Positions 1 through 14,791 of a stretch of DNA of 64,000 bases are shown in pieces (the stretch's first letter is position 1; each line of letters starts with the position of its first letter). The position numbers were made by a program, and so were the translations under genes. Under the pieces are notes generated by a model. That model had not been told where the DNA came from. It ran no database searches and saw only the letters and a program-made list of their open reading frames with translations. The stretch lies in assembly GCF_014069875.1 (NCBI RefSeq), contig NZ_CP059676.1, forward strand, positions 620,001 to 684,000, written 5' to 3'. This DNA comes from Flaviflexus equikiangi (GTDB lineage: Bacteria > Actinomycetota > Actinomycetes > Actinomycetales > Actinomycetaceae).

Positions 1-93
1 GTGTATCCTCCGGGGGATTAGTACGGAAGTGACGACGTTCCAACTCTGCACGAGTGCGTTTACGCCTTACCATCTCCAGGGAAGGGATCCCAC

Positions 94-3000
94 TTGGCTG
101 CTTCGCCTATTTCGACAGCATCCGCTTCGCAGAGCCGAAAGGCACGCGTTTCTTTCGCCAAAATTAAAGAGCCCATGCAGGCTCCGGACCTACTCGGTCT
201 CCAGACCGATAGCTTCAATTGGCTGATTGGGTCCGCCGCATGGCGGGCCGGTGCAGACCCATCCGAGAAGTCAGGATTGGAAGAGGTCTTTGAAGAGGTC
301 TCGCCGATCGTCAACTCGGCAAACACGATGACTCTGTCCTTCTACGAGCCGAAGCTCGAACCCCCGAAGTACACGGTCGAAATGTGCAAGGAGAAGGATC
401 TCACCTACTCCGCACCGCTTTACGTCAAGGCGGATTACCACTACAAGGAAACCGGCGAGATCAAGTCTCAGACCACGTTCCTCGGTGACTTCCCGCTCAT
501 GACCCCGGGCGGCACCTTCATCATCAACGGCACCGAGCGTGTCGTCGTGTCTCAGCTCGTCCGTTCCCCCGGCGTGTACTTCGAGAGCGAGCGCGACAAG
601 ACCTCCGACAAGCTCATCTACACGTCGAAGTTCATCCCTTCCCGCGGTGCCTGGCTCGAGTTCGAGATCGACAAGCGTGACGCTGTCGGCGTCCGAGTCG
701 ACCGCAAGCGCAAGCAGTCCGTGACCCACTTCCTCAAGGCGTGGGGCATGACAGAGGAGGAGATCCGGGAAGAGTTCGCTGACTACCCGATCCTCATCGA
801 CACCCTCGAGAAGGACACCGTCCACACCAAGGAAGAGGCCCTCACCGACGTCTACCGCAAGCTCCGCCCGGGCGAGCCGCCCTCGGCCCGCGCCGGCGAG
901 AACCTGCTGACGAACCTCTACCTGTCGGACAAGCGCTACGACCTCGCGAAGGTCGGCCGCTACAAGATCAACAAGAAGCTTGGACTCGATCCGGAGAACA
1001 AGGTTCGCCAGCTCACCCTCGAAGACATTGTCGGGTCGATCCACTACATTCTCGCCCTGCACGCCGATAAGGCGGAAGCGAACTGCGGCGGCCCCCACGA
1101 TGTCGCCATCGAGTTCGATGACATCGACCACTTCGGCAACCGTCGCATCCGCGCCGTGGGCGAGCTGATCCAGAACCAGGTCCGCACCGGCCTGTCCCGC
1201 CTCGACCGCATGGTCCGCGAACGGATGACGACACAGGAAGCCGCGGCGATCACGCCGTCCTCCCTCATCAACATCCGCCCCATCGTCGCCGCGATCAAGG
1301 AGTTCTTCGGAACATCCCAGCTGTCGCAGTTCATGGACCAGAACAACCCGCTGTCGGGCTTGACGCACAAGCGCCGCCTGTCCGCACTCGGCCCGGGCGG
1401 TCTCGCCCGTGACCGTGCGGGCATGGAAGTTCGAGACGTCCACCCGTCCCACTACGGACGCATGTGCCCCATCGAGACCCCTGAAGGCCCGAACATCGGC
1501 CTGATCGGCTCCCTGGCGACGTTTGCTCGCGTGAACTCTTTCGGGTTCCTCGAGACTCCGTACCGCAAGGTCGTGAACGGCGTCGTCACGGACGAGATCG
1601 TCTACCTGACGGCTGATGATGAGGATCGGTCCCGCATCGCGCAGGCCACCGATCGCCTCAACGATGACGGCACATTCATGGATGACGAGGCGCTCTGTCG
1701 TGAAGCAGGCGGCGAACCCGCTCTGCTCGCGATCGAAGACATCGATTACATGGACGTCTCGGCGCGCCAGATGGTGTCGGTCGGCACGGCCATGATTCCG
1801 TTCCTCGAGCACGACGATGCTCACCGCGCCCTCATGGGTGCCAACATGCAGCGCCAGGCCGTCCCGCTTCTCCGCACGGACGCCCCGCTCGTCGGCACCG
1901 GCATGGAGGCCCGTGCGGCCGCTGACGCCGGCGAGGTTCTCCAGTCCGACGTGGCCGGCGTGGTCGAGGAAGCATCTGCTGACCTCGTCCGCATCGCAAC
2001 CGACGACGGCGACTACCGCTCCTACCGGATCACGAAGTTCGAGCGCTCCAACCAGGGCAACTGCTACAACCAGAAGGTTGTCGTGTCCGAGGGCGATCGC
2101 GTCGAGGTCGGCACCGTCCTGGCGGACGGCCCCGCAACCGAAGACGGCGAGCTCGCACTCGGCCGTAACCTGCTCGTGGCGTTCATGTCATGGGAGGGCT
2201 ACAACTTCGAGGACGCGATCATCCTCTCGCAGCGTGTCGTCACGGAGGACATGCTGACCTCGATCCACATCGAGGAGCACGAGGTCGATGCTCGTGACAC
2301 GAAGCTCGGCCCCGAGGAGATCACCCGCGACATCCCGAACGTCTCGGAAGAGGTTCTCGGCAATCTGGACGAGCGCGGCATCATCCGCATCGGTGCAGAG
2401 GTCAACGCCGGCGACATCCTCGTCGGCAAGATCACGCCGAAGGGCGAGACCGAGCTGACCTCCGAAGAGCGCCTCCTGCGCGCGATCTTCGGCGAGAAGG
2501 CGAAGGAAGTCCGCGACACGTCCCTGCGCGTCCCGCACGGCGAGTCCGGCATCGTCATCGGTGTCCGCGAGTTCTCGGCAGAGAACGATGATGAGCTGGC
2601 GGCAGATGTTCGCCAGACCGTCCGCGTCTACGTCGCGACCCGCCGCAAGATCACCATCGGTGACAAGATGGCAGGCCGTCACGGCAACAAGGGCGTCATC
2701 TCCCGCATCCTCCCCGTCGAGGACATGCCGTTCCTTCCGGATGGCACGCCGGTCGATATCATCCTCAACCCGCTCGGCGTCCCGGGCCGTATGAACCTCG
2801 GCCAGGTCTTCGAGCTGCACCTCGGCTGGATCGCCGCGAACGGGTGGGATGCTACCCAGGCACGCATGGATGGCGAGGAGTGGGCCCTGCGCCTGCCCGA
2901 GTCCGCCATCACCGGCGCTCCCGGCCAGACGGTCGCCACCCCGGTCTTCGACGGCGTCGAGCCCGACGAGATCGAGGGCCTCCTCGGTGCGACTCTCCCG

Positions 3001-3543
3001 AACCGCGATGGTTTCCAGATGGTGGGCCAGGACGGCAAGGCGAAGCTGTTCGACGGACGCTCGGGCGAACCGTTCCCCGAGGAGATCTCGGTCGGCTACA
3101 TGTACATGCTCAAGCTGCACCACCTTGTCGATGACAAGATCCACGCGCGCTCCACGGGCCCCTACTCGATGGTCACCCAGCAGCCCCTCGGCGGTAAGGC
3201 CCAGTTCGGCGGCCAGCGTCTGGGCGAGATGGAGGTGTGGGCACTGGAAGCATACGGTGCTGCACACACCCTCCAGGAGATGCTGACGATCAAGTCGGAT
3301 GACACCGTCGGACGCGTCAAGGTCTACGAGGCGATCGTGAAGGGCGACAACATTCCCGAGCCGGGAATCCCCGAGTCCTTCCGCGTCCTCATCCAGGAAA
3401 TGCGCTCCCTCTGCCTGAACGTCGAGGCTCTCGACGCGAGCGGCAACACAATTGACCTGCAGGATACCGAAGACGACTTCAGGTCGCGTGAGAAGCCACA
3501 GCTTTCCACCGGCCTCGAAGACTTCGGTGCAATGGAATTCTGA
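94..3543 (+). CDS. rpoB: DNA-directed RNA polymerase subunit beta
   Basis: Beta subunit of RNA polymerase, 1149 aa, the usual actinobacterial length. It forms one side of the active-site cleft and the rifampicin pocket. The TTG at 94 is preceded by an AGGGAAGGGA-type ribosome binding site. The rifampicin cluster spans about residues 404-436 and keeps the wild-type residues ([18 protein letters not shown]), so the genotype looks rifampicin-susceptible. The invariant [11 protein letters not shown] motif is at 857-867. The protein ends in an acidic/aromatic tail ([10 protein letters not shown]). rpoC follows 74 bp downstream on the same strand, the normal arrangement. Long antisense reading frames over this gene are codon-bias shadows. 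Confidence 0.99.
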   Translation: MAASPISTASASQSRKARVSFAKIKEPMQAPDLLGLQTDSFNWLIGSAAWRAGADPSEKSGLEEVFEEVSPIVNSANTMTLSFYEPKLEPPKYTVEMCKEKDLTYSAPLYVKADYHYKETGEIKSQTTFLGDFPLMTPGGTFIINGTERVVVSQLVRSPGVYFESERDKTSDKLIYTSKFIPSRGAWLEFEIDKRDAVGVRVDRKRKQSVTHFLKAWGMTEEEIREEFADYPILIDTLEKDTVHTKEEALTDVYRKLRPGEPPSARAGENLLTNLYLSDKRYDLAKVGRYKINKKLGLDPENKVRQLTLEDIVGSIHYILALHADKAEANCGGPHDVAIEFDDIDHFGNRRIRAVGELIQNQVRTGLSRLDRMVRERMTTQEAAAITPSSLINIRPIVAAIKEFFGTSQLSQFMDQNNPLSGLTHKRRLSALGPGGLARDRAGMEVRDVHPSHYGRMCPIETPEGPNIGLIGSLATFARVNSFGFLETPYRKVVNGVVTDEIVYLTADDEDRSRIAQATDRLNDDGTFMDDEALCREAGGEPALLAIEDIDYMDVSARQMVSVGTAMIPFLEHDDAHRALMGANMQRQAVPLLRTDAPLVGTGMEARAAADAGEVLQSDVAGVVEEASADLVRIATDDGDYRSYRITKFERSNQGNCYNQKVVVSEGDRVEVGTVLADGPATEDGELALGRNLLVAFMSWEGYNFEDAIILSQRVVTEDMLTSIHIEEHEVDARDTKLGPEEITRDIPNVSEEVLGNLDERGIIRIGAEVNAGDILVGKITPKGETELTSEERLLRAIFGEKAKEVRDTSLRVPHGESGIVIGVREFSAENDDELAADVRQTVRVYVATRRKITIGDKMAGRHGNKGVISRILPVEDMPFLPDGTPVDIILNPLGVPGRMNLGQVFELHLGWIAANGWDATQARMDGEEWALRLPESAITGAPGQTVATPVFDGVEPDEIEGLLGATLPNRDGFQMVGQDGKAKLFDGRSGEPFPEEISVGYMYMLKLHHLVDDKIHARSTGPYSMVTQQPLGGKAQFGGQRLGEMEVWALEAYGAAHTLQEMLTIKSDDTVGRVKVYEAIVKGDNIPEPGIPESFRVLIQEMRSLCLNVEALDASGNTIDLQDTEDDFRSREKPQLSTGLEDFGAMEF

Positions 3544-3617
3544 TCTCGGAGCAGAGGCTGGGTCTTGCGCCCACCCAGCCCTCTCCGTGGCAGGGTGCAT
3601 AAGGAAGAAGTAGAATC

Positions 3618-7511
<3,894 letters not shown>

Positions 7512-7536
7512 GATCGATTATCCTAGATAGGGAATT

Positions 7537-7576
7537 GGCCTGTGTCGAGCACCACCGCTCGATACAGGCCAAACCT
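7537..7576 (+). terminator. Terminator-like hairpin after rpoC
   Basis: A 14-bp stem (7537-7550 with 7557-7570, one G-U pair) encloses a 6-nt loop, 25 bp after the rpoC stop. No long T tract follows, as is common in high-GC actinobacteria. Confidence 0.75.
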
Positions 7577-7606
7577 TTGACGTTCCGAGTCGTATCCGGC
7601 TAATCT
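7577..7606 (+). promoter_or_regulatory. Probable str operon promoter
   Basis: TTGACG at 7577-7582 and TAATCT at 7601-7606, with an 18-bp spacer, lie just after the rpoC terminator and about 155 bp before rpsL. This is a good sigma-70/SigA type match in the right place for the rpsL-rpsG-fusA transcript. Confidence 0.6.
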
Positions 7607-7635
7607 GATAAACGGTGTTCGTTTCGGCGGACATT

Positions 7636-7726
7636 CCTCGCGCGCGGGAGTTGCACCCGCAGACGAGGAGATAGCTCGGCGTTGCTGCGATTGACCGGAC
7701 TGTCACGGACTCGGATTCTTCCGTGT
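7636..7726 (+). promoter_or_regulatory. rpsL leader hairpins
   Basis: Between the promoter and rpsL there are two potential RNA hairpins. The first is compound: CCTCG 7636-7640 pairs with CGAGG 7664-7668, and GCGGG 7644-7648 pairs with CCCGC 7656-7660. The second pairs CACGGA 7704-7709 with TCCGTG 7720-7725. A role in autoregulation by S12 or S7 is possible but only inferred. Confidence 0.35.
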
Positions 7727-7761
7727 CCATCACCCATCAATTTTACTGAGCAGGAGATAGA

Positions 7762-8136
7762 GTGCCCACTATTCAGCAGCTGATCCGCAAGGGTCGGTCT
7801 ACGAAGCCAGGCGCCTCCAAGACGCCGGCGCTCCAGGGTAGCCCGCAGCGTCGTGGGGTGTGCACCCGCGTATACACCACTACCCCCAAGAAGCCGAACT
7901 CGGCCCTTCGCAAGGTCGCACGTGTGCGCCTTTCGACCGGCATCGAGGTCACCGCATACATCCCCGGCGAGGGCCACAACCTCCAGGAGCACTCGATCGT
8001 GCTCGTGCGCGGCGGTCGTGTGAAAGACCTCCCCGGTGTCCGTTACAAGATCGTCCGCGGTTCCCTCGATACTCAGGGTGTCAAGAACCGTAAGCAGGCT
8101 CGTTCCCGCTACGGCGCGAAGAAGGAGAACAAGTAA
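7762..8136 (+). CDS. rpsL: 30S ribosomal protein S12
   Basis: S12, 124 aa, lies at the decoding centre of the small subunit and affects accuracy. GTG start at 7762 with an AGGAGATAG ribosome binding site. The conserved [10 protein letters not shown] block carries Lys43 and the [10 protein letters not shown] block carries Lys88; both streptomycin-resistance positions are wild type. The stop codon overlaps the rpsG start by one base (TAATG), which suggests translational coupling. First gene of the str operon. Confidence 0.99.
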   Translation: MPTIQQLIRKGRSTKPGASKTPALQGSPQRRGVCTRVYTTTPKKPNSALRKVARVRLSTGIEVTAYIPGEGHNLQEHSIVLVRGGRVKDLPGVRYKIVRGSLDTQGVKNRKQARSRYGAKKENK

Positions 8137-8606
8137 TGCCTCGTAAAGGCCCAGCTCCGAAGCGCCCCATTGTCGCTGATCCCGTTTACGGCCAGGAGAT
8201 CGTCACCCAGCTCGTGAACCGCGTCCTCCGCGACGGCAAGAAGTCGACCGCTCAGGCGATCGTTTACGGCGCCCTGACCGGCGTCGCAGAGAAGTCCGGC
8301 CAGGATCCCGTTGAGGTTCTCAAGCGTGCGATGGAAAACATCAAGCCGGCTCTCGAGGTCCGTTCCCGCCGTGTCGGCGGTGCGACCTACCAGGTCCCGG
8401 TTGAGGTCAAGCCCGGCCGTTCCACGACCCTCGCTCTGCGCTGGCTCGTCGATTTCTCCCGCCAGCGTCGCGAGAACACGATGACCGACCGCCTCATGAA
8501 CGAGATTCTCGATGCCTCCAACGGCCTTGGTGCCGCTGTGAAGCGCCGTGAAGACACGCACCGTATGGCAGAGGCAAACAAGGCCTTTGCTCACTACCGC
8601 TGGTAA
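8136..8606 (+). CDS. rpsG: 30S ribosomal protein S7
   Basis: S7, 156 aa, nucleates assembly of the 30S head and contacts the E-site tRNA. The ATG overlaps the rpsL stop by one base. It opens with the family motif [10 protein letters not shown] and ends with the conserved [15 protein letters not shown] block. Full length, normal operon position between rpsL and fusA. Confidence 0.99.
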   Translation: MPRKGPAPKRPIVADPVYGQEIVTQLVNRVLRDGKKSTAQAIVYGALTGVAEKSGQDPVEVLKRAMENIKPALEVRSRRVGGATYQVPVEVKPGRSTTLALRWLVDFSRQRRENTMTDRLMNEILDASNGLGAAVKRREDTHRMAEANKAFAHYRW

Positions 8607-8645
8607 GCGGCCGTCCGACTACCTCGAACCGAAGAGAGCTAAACA

Positions 8646-10766
8646 GTGGCACAGGAAGTGCTTTCCGACCTGACAAAGGTCCGCAATATCGGCATCATGG
8701 CCCACATCGATGCCGGCAAGACCACAACCACCGAGCGTATTCTGTTCTACACCGGTATCAACTACAAGATCGGTGAAACGCACGACGGCGCTTCGACGAC
8801 GGACTGGATGGAAGACGAGAAGAATCGTGGCATCACGATCACCTCGGCTGCCGTGACCGCATTCTGGAAGAACAACCAGATCAACGTCATCGACACCCCC
8901 GGCCACGTCGACTTCACCGTTGAGGTGGAGCGTTCGCTCCGCGTCCTCGACGGCGCAGTCGCAGTGTTCGACGGCAAGGAGGGCGTTGAGCCCCAGTCGG
9001 AGACTGTTTGGCGTCAGGCGGACAAGTACAACGTGCCCCGCATCTGCTTCGTCAACAAGATGGACAAGCTGGGCGCGAGCTTCGAGTTCACGGTCGGCAC
9101 GATCCGCGACCGCCTCAAGGCAACGCCCCTGATCGTCACCCTCCCCATCGGCTCAGAGGCTGAGCTTGCGGGCGTCGTGGACGTCATCCGTCGCGTCGCC
9201 TACCGCTTCCCCTCGGAAGACGAGAACGGTGAGAAGACCTACGGCACGCTCGTTGTCGAAGAAGAGGTTCCGGCCGACATGGTCGACGCAGTCGAGGCGG
9301 CTCGTAACGAGCTGCTCGAGTCCGTCGCCGAGACCGACGAGAACCTCCTCGACAAGTACCTCGGCGGCGAAGAGCTGACCGAGGCCGAGATCAAGGGCGC
9401 TATCCGCAAGCTCACGATCGCCGGCGAGGCCTACCCGGTCTTCTGTGGTTCCGCCTACAAGAACATCGGCGTCCAGCCGATGCTCGACGGAGTCATCGAC
9501 TACCTTCCCTCCCCGCTTGACGTCCCCGCCATCGAAGGCCACGCCGTCAACAACGAGGAAGAGATCGTTGTTCGTCACGCCAACGAAGAAGATCCCTTCG
9601 CAGCACTTGCCTTCAAGGTTGCTGTGCACCCGTTCTTCGGCAAGCTCACCTACATTCGCGTGTACTCCGGTACCCTCGAGGCGGGCTCGCCCATCCAGAA
9701 CTCGACGAAGGGCCAGAAGGAGCGCATCTCCCGTATCTTCCAGATGCACTCCAACAAGGAGAACCCGGTCGATGCGGCTCATGCGGGCCACATCTACGCC
9801 GTCATCGGTCTGAAGAACACGACCACGGGCGACACGCTGTGCGATGCGCAGAAGCCTGTCATCCTCGAGTCGATGACGTTCCCGGAGCCCGTGATCCACG
9901 TGGCGATCGAGCCGAAGTCGAAGGGCGACCAGGAGAAGCTGGGCACCGCTATTCAGCGCCTTGCTGAAGAGGACCCCACGTTCTCTGTGCGCCTGGACGA
10001 CGAGACCGGCCAGACCGTTATCGGCGGCATGGGCGAGCTCCACCTCGATATTCTCGTGACGCGTATGCGCCGCGAGTTCAAGGTCGACGCTAACGTCGGC
10101 GCCCCCCAGGTTGCTTACCGCGAGACCATCCGCCGCAAGGTGGACAAGGTCGACTACACGCACAAGAAGCAGACGGGCGGCTCCGGCCAGTTCGCGAAGG
10201 TGCAGGTTTCCTTCGAACCTATGGCACCGACCGAAGACGGAGAAACCTACGAGTTCGTCGACGCCGTCACCGGCGGACGCGTTCCTCGTGAGTACATCCC
10301 CTCTGTCGATCAGGGCATCAGGGCAGCCATGGAGAACGGTATCCTCGCCGGATACCCGATGGTGGGCGTCAAGGCCACCCTCCTCGATGGCGCATACCAC
10401 GATGTCGACTCCTCGGAGATGGCGTTCAAGATCGCCGGCCAAGGCGCATTCCGTGAGGGCATCAAGCAGGCGGATCCCGTCCTGCTCGAGCCGATCATGG
10501 ACGTCGAGGTTCGTACTCCCGAAGAGTACATGGGTGATGTCATCGGCGATCTCAACTCTCGCCGCGGCATGATCCAGTCCATGGAGGATGCGACCGGTAT
10601 CAAGATCGTTCGCGCCCAGGTCCCGCTGTCCGAAATGTTCGGCTACGTCGGTGACCTTCGCTCCAAGACGCAGGGACGCGCGGTTTACACCATGCAGTTC
10701 TCGACGTACGCGGAAGTTCCGAGGAATGTCTCCGAGGAAATCATCAAGAAGACCCGGGGCGAGTGA
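8646..10766 (+). CDS. fusA: Elongation factor G
   Basis: Translocation GTPase, 706 aa. GTG start at 8646 after an AAGAGAG ribosome binding site. The G1 loop AHIDAGKTT is at residues 19-27; DTPGH (G3) and NKMDK (G4) follow. Domain order is normal: G domain, domain II, domains III-V ending near [18 protein letters not shown]. Third gene of the str operon, 108 bp before tuf; that gap could hold a tuf promoter. Confidence 0.99.
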   Translation: MAQEVLSDLTKVRNIGIMAHIDAGKTTTTERILFYTGINYKIGETHDGASTTDWMEDEKNRGITITSAAVTAFWKNNQINVIDTPGHVDFTVEVERSLRVLDGAVAVFDGKEGVEPQSETVWRQADKYNVPRICFVNKMDKLGASFEFTVGTIRDRLKATPLIVTLPIGSEAELAGVVDVIRRVAYRFPSEDENGEKTYGTLVVEEEVPADMVDAVEAARNELLESVAETDENLLDKYLGGEELTEAEIKGAIRKLTIAGEAYPVFCGSAYKNIGVQPMLDGVIDYLPSPLDVPAIEGHAVNNEEEIVVRHANEEDPFAALAFKVAVHPFFGKLTYIRVYSGTLEAGSPIQNSTKGQKERISRIFQMHSNKENPVDAAHAGHIYAVIGLKNTTTGDTLCDAQKPVILESMTFPEPVIHVAIEPKSKGDQEKLGTAIQRLAEEDPTFSVRLDDETGQTVIGGMGELHLDILVTRMRREFKVDANVGAPQVAYRETIRRKVDKVDYTHKKQTGGSGQFAKVQVSFEPMAPTEDGETYEFVDAVTGGRVPREYIPSVDQGIRAAMENGILAGYPMVGVKATLLDGAYHDVDSSEMAFKIAGQGAFREGIKQADPVLLEPIMDVEVRTPEEYMGDVIGDLNSRRGMIQSMEDATGIKIVRAQVPLSEMFGYVGDLRSKTQGRAVYTMQFSTYAEVPRNVSEEIIKKTRGE

Positions 10767-10874
10767 GCCTAGGTCGTTTGTAAGTAAAATAACCGACAGT
10801 AGAACGCTCGGCCCCGAGGATGCTCCTGTATCCTTTTAAGCGCAGAGAAACTACCCGAGTCCCCAGGAGGACAA

Positions 10875-12068
10875 GTGGCCAAGGCCAAGTACGACAAGTC
10901 CAAGCCGCATATGAACATCGGCACCATCGGTCACGTCGACCACGGTAAGACGACGACCACAGCTGCCATCTCGAAGGTTCTTGCTGACAAGTACCCGGAT
11001 CTGAACGAGTTCACCCCGTTCGACCAGGTCGACAACGCTCCCGAGGAGCGTCAGCGCGGCATCACCATCAACGTCTCGCACGTCGAGTACCAGACCGAGA
11101 AGCGTCACTACGCACACGTTGACGCCCCCGGTCACGCTGACTACATCAAGAACATGATCACCGGTGCTGCTCAGATGGACGGCGCGATTCTCGTTGTCGC
11201 CGCCACCGACGGCCCGATGGCTCAGACCCGTGAGCACGTTCTTCTCGCCCGCCAGGTTGGCGTTCCGCAGCTCATCGTTGCGCTGAACAAGTCCGACATG
11301 GTCGACGACGAGGAGATCCTCGAGCTCGTCGAGATGGAGGTCCGTGACCTTCTCTCCTCGCAGGGCTTCGACGGCGACGAGGCTCCCGTCATGCAGATCT
11401 CCGCACTCAAGGCTCTTGAGGGCGACGAGAAGTGGGTTGCTTCGGTCGAGGCTCTCATGGATCAGGTCGACACCTACTTCGTGGACCCCGTCCGCGAGCT
11501 CGACAAGCCGTTCCTCATGCCCATCGAGGACGTCTTCACGATCACCGGTCGCGGCACTGTCGTCACCGGTCGTGTCGAGCGTGGCCAGCTGCAGATCAAC
11601 TCCGATGTCGAGATCCTCGGCATCAAGGAGAAGGCAATGACCACGACCGTCACCGGTATCGAGATGTTCCACAAGCAGATGGATCACGCCGATGCAGGCG
11701 AGAACTGTGGCCTCCTCATCCGCGGCATCAAGCGCGAAGAGGTTGAGCGCGGCCAGGTCGTGTGCAAGCCCGGCACGATCACCCCGCACACCAAGTTCGA
11801 GGCGCAGACCTACGTGCTCAAGAAGGAAGAGGGCGGCCGTCACAACCCGTTCTTCTCCAACTACCGCCCGCAGTTCTACTTCCGTACGACGGACGTCACC
11901 GGCGTCATCACGCTGCCCGAGGGCACCGAGATGGTTATGCCCGGCGACAACACTGAGATGACCGTTGAGCTCATCCAGCCCATCGCCATGGAAGAGGGCC
12001 TCGGCTTCGCTATCCGCGAGGGTGGCCACACCGTTGGTTCAGGCAAGGTCACCAAGATCATCGCCTGA
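10875..12068 (+). CDS. tuf: Elongation factor Tu
   Basis: GTPase that delivers aminoacyl-tRNA to the ribosome, 397 aa. GTG start at 10875 with a strong CAGGAGGA ribosome binding site. G1 loop GHVDHGK at 19-25, DAPGH (G3) and NKSD (G4) present; the C-terminus SGKVTKIIA is typical. It is the last gene of the str operon and is followed at once by a strong terminator. In many actinobacteria rpsJ comes soon after tuf; here about 26.7 kb of other genes intervene. Confidence 0.99.
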   Translation: MAKAKYDKSKPHMNIGTIGHVDHGKTTTTAAISKVLADKYPDLNEFTPFDQVDNAPEERQRGITINVSHVEYQTEKRHYAHVDAPGHADYIKNMITGAAQMDGAILVVAATDGPMAQTREHVLLARQVGVPQLIVALNKSDMVDDEEILELVEMEVRDLLSSQGFDGDEAPVMQISALKALEGDEKWVASVEALMDQVDTYFVDPVRELDKPFLMPIEDVFTITGRGTVVTGRVERGQLQINSDVEILGIKEKAMTTTVTGIEMFHKQMDHADAGENCGLLIRGIKREEVERGQVVCKPGTITPHTKFEAQTYVLKKEEGGRHNPFFSNYRPQFYFRTTDVTGVITLPEGTEMVMPGDNTEMTVELIQPIAMEEGLGFAIREGGHTVGSGKVTKIIA

Positions 12069-12099
12069 TCTGAAGATCTCATAGGGCACAAGCCCTGAC

Positions 12100-12140
12100 A
12101 TACTCCCCGGGAGCTTCTGCTCCCGGGGAGTATTGTTTTC
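12100..12140 (+). terminator. Strong terminator after tuf
   Basis: Perfect 15-bp stem (12100-12114 with 12119-12133) with a TTCT loop, followed by TGTTTTC. It ends the str operon and also lies at the 3' end of the convergent MFS remnant. Confidence 0.9.
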
Positions 12141-12146
12141 TTCGGA

Positions 12147-12995
12147 TCAGAACTGGTCCAGCTCCGATACCCGCAGGAGGGGGAGGGCGGCCGCCACGGC
12201 GAGGCCCGCCCACACCCAGATCATCGCTGTCGTGCCCGTATAAGCTCCGACCGCTCCGCCGATGAGGGCGGAGATCGGCATGATCCCGAGCGTGATCGTC
12301 CGTTGAGCGGCACCGACAGAGGCGAGACGATGTCGGGGTGCAACGCGCGGAAGAACATCGGCGCCAGCAACGGACGAGATCGACACAAGCAGGTTCCACA
12401 AGAATGCCTGAAGCATGAGCCAGATGACCTCATGGCCGGGTAGCTGCCGGCAGTAGACAGCGAACAGGACGGCCGGGCCCGCGATGAGGGCGGAGCAGAT
12501 GCGGAGGCGGCGAAGCCCGAACCGGGTGCTGAGGAGTGGAGCGACAGCAGAGCCGAGGACCGCACCGATCGATGCGACGACGCCCATGATCGCGAACACC
12601 GCTGGAGGGATCTCCAGATCTCGGAGTACCAGCACGGGCAGCATGGTGTTGCCGAGCATAACCCCTGCATTCGTCAATGCTGCCGAAACGGTCAATGCTC
12701 GTAGAGCCCTGCTAGCGAAGAGTATCTGGAAACCCTCGCGTGCGGGTATCGCTTGCGTCGTCTTTCTGGTCGGCTCGCTATCGACGACGATCTTCCGCTG
12801 GAACACGAGCGAAGCAGTGTACGAAACGATCGCGGTCATCATCATTCCGAGCACGCCGACGATGCTGAGAAGGAGGGATCCCACAAGGGAGGCCGCGGTC
12901 GTCGCTGATTGGCTCGTGACAGCAAGGCGTGAGTATGCAGTCTTCAACTGGGTCTCTGGGACGAGCACGGGGACGACTGTGCTCTCCGCGGTCGT
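12147..12995 (-). pseudogene. Truncated MFS transporter, N-terminus deleted
   Basis: The intact part looks like the C-terminal two thirds of an MFS drug/siderophore exporter. It enters the family at a VPVLVPETQL segment (the usual LVPxxQL loop), has about eight hydrophobic segments and ends LLRVSELDQF at 12147. The upstream in-frame residues (up to 13106) are basic, Cys-rich and unlike any MFS N-terminus; they are antisense to the neighbouring permease tail. The first four or so membrane helices and the native start are therefore missing, and the break lies near 12985-13000. Probably non-functional. Confidence 0.7.
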
Positions 12996-13220
12996 CCGGC
13001 ATACTCGGTTGCGCTGGCACCCCTCGCCGTGGAGATGAGCATCCTGGCGGTGGCGACGATTGCAACCATTCTCCTTTCGTTTGCAGTACTTCGCATTGGC
13101 AGTCACCTTCTATTCGCCGCCCTCGTAGCGCTGGTGCTTTGTTTCGTATCTGCCGTCGTCCTTGCCTACCTGCGCAGTATCGCGTCGTCGCTGCAGCAGT
13201 CGATTCATCGTAGAAACTGA
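12996..13220 (+). pseudogene. C-terminal remnant of a membrane permease
   Basis: An open frame running from the break point to the stop at 13218-13220 encodes two hydrophobic helices (AVATIATILLSFAVL and LVALVLCFVSAVVLAYL) and a short basic tail. A GTG at 13029 gives a 63-residue version. It ends 6 bp before an ABC ATPase on the same strand, so I read it as the 3' end of the matching permease (possibly FtsX/MacB-like) whose 5' part was lost in the same deletion that truncated the MFS gene. Too little remains to name the family firmly. Confidence 0.45.
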
Positions 13221-13226
13221 GGGTTC

Positions 13227-13854
13227 ATGATTATTGCGAATGCTGTTGGCTTTGACGTTGGTGACCATGTCATTCTTAATGAGTTCACGATAAGGGCAGA
13301 TGAAGGGCGAATCACTGCACTGATTGGGCCCTCAGGAGCCGGAAAGACCACCGCTCTCAACATCCTTGGACTCCTCTTGCCACCGTCAGCCGGCTGGGTC
13401 GAGATCAGCGGTGAGAACGCCACCGAGTGGTCGCGGCATGAGAGACGGCTGTTCTGGCGTGATCGGGCAGCGTTCGTCTACCAGGACTCGGGAGTGATCG
13501 ATGATCGGACCGTTGCCTTTAACGTGACACTCGAGCGCCCGCGACGCAGTCGGCGCGCTGAATCCGAGGCGCGCGTCAACCGCGTCCTCCACGAGGTTGG
13601 TCTGTCCGGTCGAGCCGCAGACAAGGCTGGAGTCCTCTCGGGAGGGGAGAAACAGCGGCTCGGTATTGCGCGCGCTCTCTACAAAGAAGCGCGGTGGGGT
13701 CTTTGCCGATGAGCCGACCGCGTCGCTCGACGATGCTAATAAGAGCTTGGTGATGGACCTGTTCACGATGCTTGCTGAGAACGGCACAGGCGTCATAGCC
13801 GCCACGCACGATCAGACGGTCATGACGCACGCCCACGACATCGTCGAGATATAG
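13227..13854 (+). pseudogene. ABC transporter ATPase with frameshift
   Basis: LolD/MacB-type ATPase. Frame one (13227-13712) carries the Walker A loop GPSGAGKTT, a Q-loop (VYQDSG) and the signature LSGGEKQRLGIARAL, then runs into a stop. The Walker B and D-loop (VFADEPTASLDD) and the H-loop (ATHDQ) continue in another frame to 13854. Removing one G from the run GGGG at 13696-13699 restores a full protein of about 208 residues. Either the gene is broken or the run was miscalled; next to the truncated permease, decay is the simpler reading. Confidence 0.75.
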
Positions 13855-14020
13855 GGTTCCTTGCACCAGTCATCCGGTATGTTGCGCCAATTCGCCTGGG
13901 AGCGTTTCCACGATCACCTGGGTTGACCGCCGTAGAGAATCAGCTGATCTGTTCGCTGGGCTGAGGTGGGGAGACTCATCAAGGGTTCTCATGCTGGTCG
14001 ATATGTGAATGGTGGTCGCG

Positions 14021-14026
14021 TACCCT
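14021..14026 (+). promoter_or_regulatory. -10 element of a leaderless gene
   Basis: TACCCT (TANNNT) ends exactly 6 nt before the ATG at 14033, placing the likely transcription start at the start codon. No ribosome binding site is visible. Confidence 0.55.
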
Positions 14027-14032
14027 GGCTCT

Positions 14033-14674
14033 ATGAGCCTTGTTGACGTTTACCGCGCCTGCGGACTCGATTCAGAACCCGCTGCCATCCTCTGGGACAT
14101 GGACGGGACGATCACGGACACAGAATCCCGGTGGGTTGATTACTCCCGTCACGTCGTTGAAGGGCGCGGCGGGACCTGGACGCAGGACGATGAGGCCGCT
14201 CTGCACGGCTCATCGACCGAAGACCATGCCGTGCATCTCCAATACATTCTGCGCCGCGATGGCGGGCAAGAAGCGGATCCGATGGTGCTCTTCGACGAGG
14301 TGGCCGGGCTTATGGCCGAACATGTCTATTCGGATCCAGATATCATGCCGGGCGCAATCGAGCTCCTTGACGCATTTGCGGCAGCGGGGATCCCTCAAGC
14401 ACTCGTCACTGCCACTCCGATTGACCTGGTCGGACCCGCGATCGAGAGCCTGCCGAAACAGTACTTCGCTGCCCGCGTCACAGGTGACGAGCCCTTCCCC
14501 GGCAAACCCGATCCGGCGCCCTATGCGGCGGCGATGAGAAGACTCGGTGTGGCACCGGAGCACTGCCTCGCCTTCGAGGACTCTATCCCCGGCGCGACCT
14601 CCGCTGCCCGCGCCGGTGCCGCAGTTGTCAACGTCCTCAAAACTGAACTATCGGTTCTCGCCGCTCTGCTCTGA
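14033..14674 (+). CDS. HAD-family sugar-phosphatase/phosphoglucomutase-like hydrolase
   Basis: 213-aa haloacid dehalogenase (subfamily IA-like) hydrolase. The nucleophile motif DMDGT has Asp22 and Asp24; the lysine of GKPDP and the acidic motif EDSIPGA complete the active site, with a helical cap between them. Such enzymes hydrolyse sugar phosphates or isomerise beta-phosphoglucose; the substrate cannot be read from sequence. The ATG at 14033 is preferred over the in-frame ATG at 14009 because a -10 element sits 6 nt upstream, indicating leaderless initiation. A single gene between a decayed ABC locus and an aldo/keto reductase. Confidence 0.85.
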   Translation: MSLVDVYRACGLDSEPAAILWDMDGTITDTESRWVDYSRHVVEGRGGTWTQDDEAALHGSSTEDHAVHLQYILRRDGGQEADPMVLFDEVAGLMAEHVYSDPDIMPGAIELLDAFAAAGIPQALVTATPIDLVGPAIESLPKQYFAARVTGDEPFPGKPDPAPYAAAMRRLGVAPEHCLAFEDSIPGATSAARAGAAVVNVLKTELSVLAALL

Positions 14675-14779
14675 TCCGCTGGTTGGAGCCTGACGCCACG
14701 GTGGGAAAAGGTGAGTGTCTGTCGTGCGGGAGATTCCGCTTGCGGCCATGAGCCCTCGCGGTGGGCCGAGGCTGGTTGA

Positions 14780-14785
14780 TAGCCT
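14780..14785 (+). promoter_or_regulatory. -10 element of a leaderless gene
   Basis: TAGCCT (TANNNT) lies exactly 6 nt before the GTG at 14792. There is no Shine-Dalgarno sequence, so a leaderless transcript is likely. Confidence 0.5.
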
Positions 14786-14791
14786 CAAGGC

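Noticed and set aside
271-1824. 517-aa open frame antisense to rpoB, and similar long antisense frames over rpoB (2188-3600), rpoC, fusA and tuf
   Set aside because: They mirror the third-position GC bias of the true genes, have no ribosome binding sites and give low-complexity Arg/Asp/Val-rich products.
12484-13038. 184-aa plus-strand frame opposite the MFS remnant
   Set aside because: The minus strand shows clear membrane helices and MFS-type sequence; this frame is its shadow.
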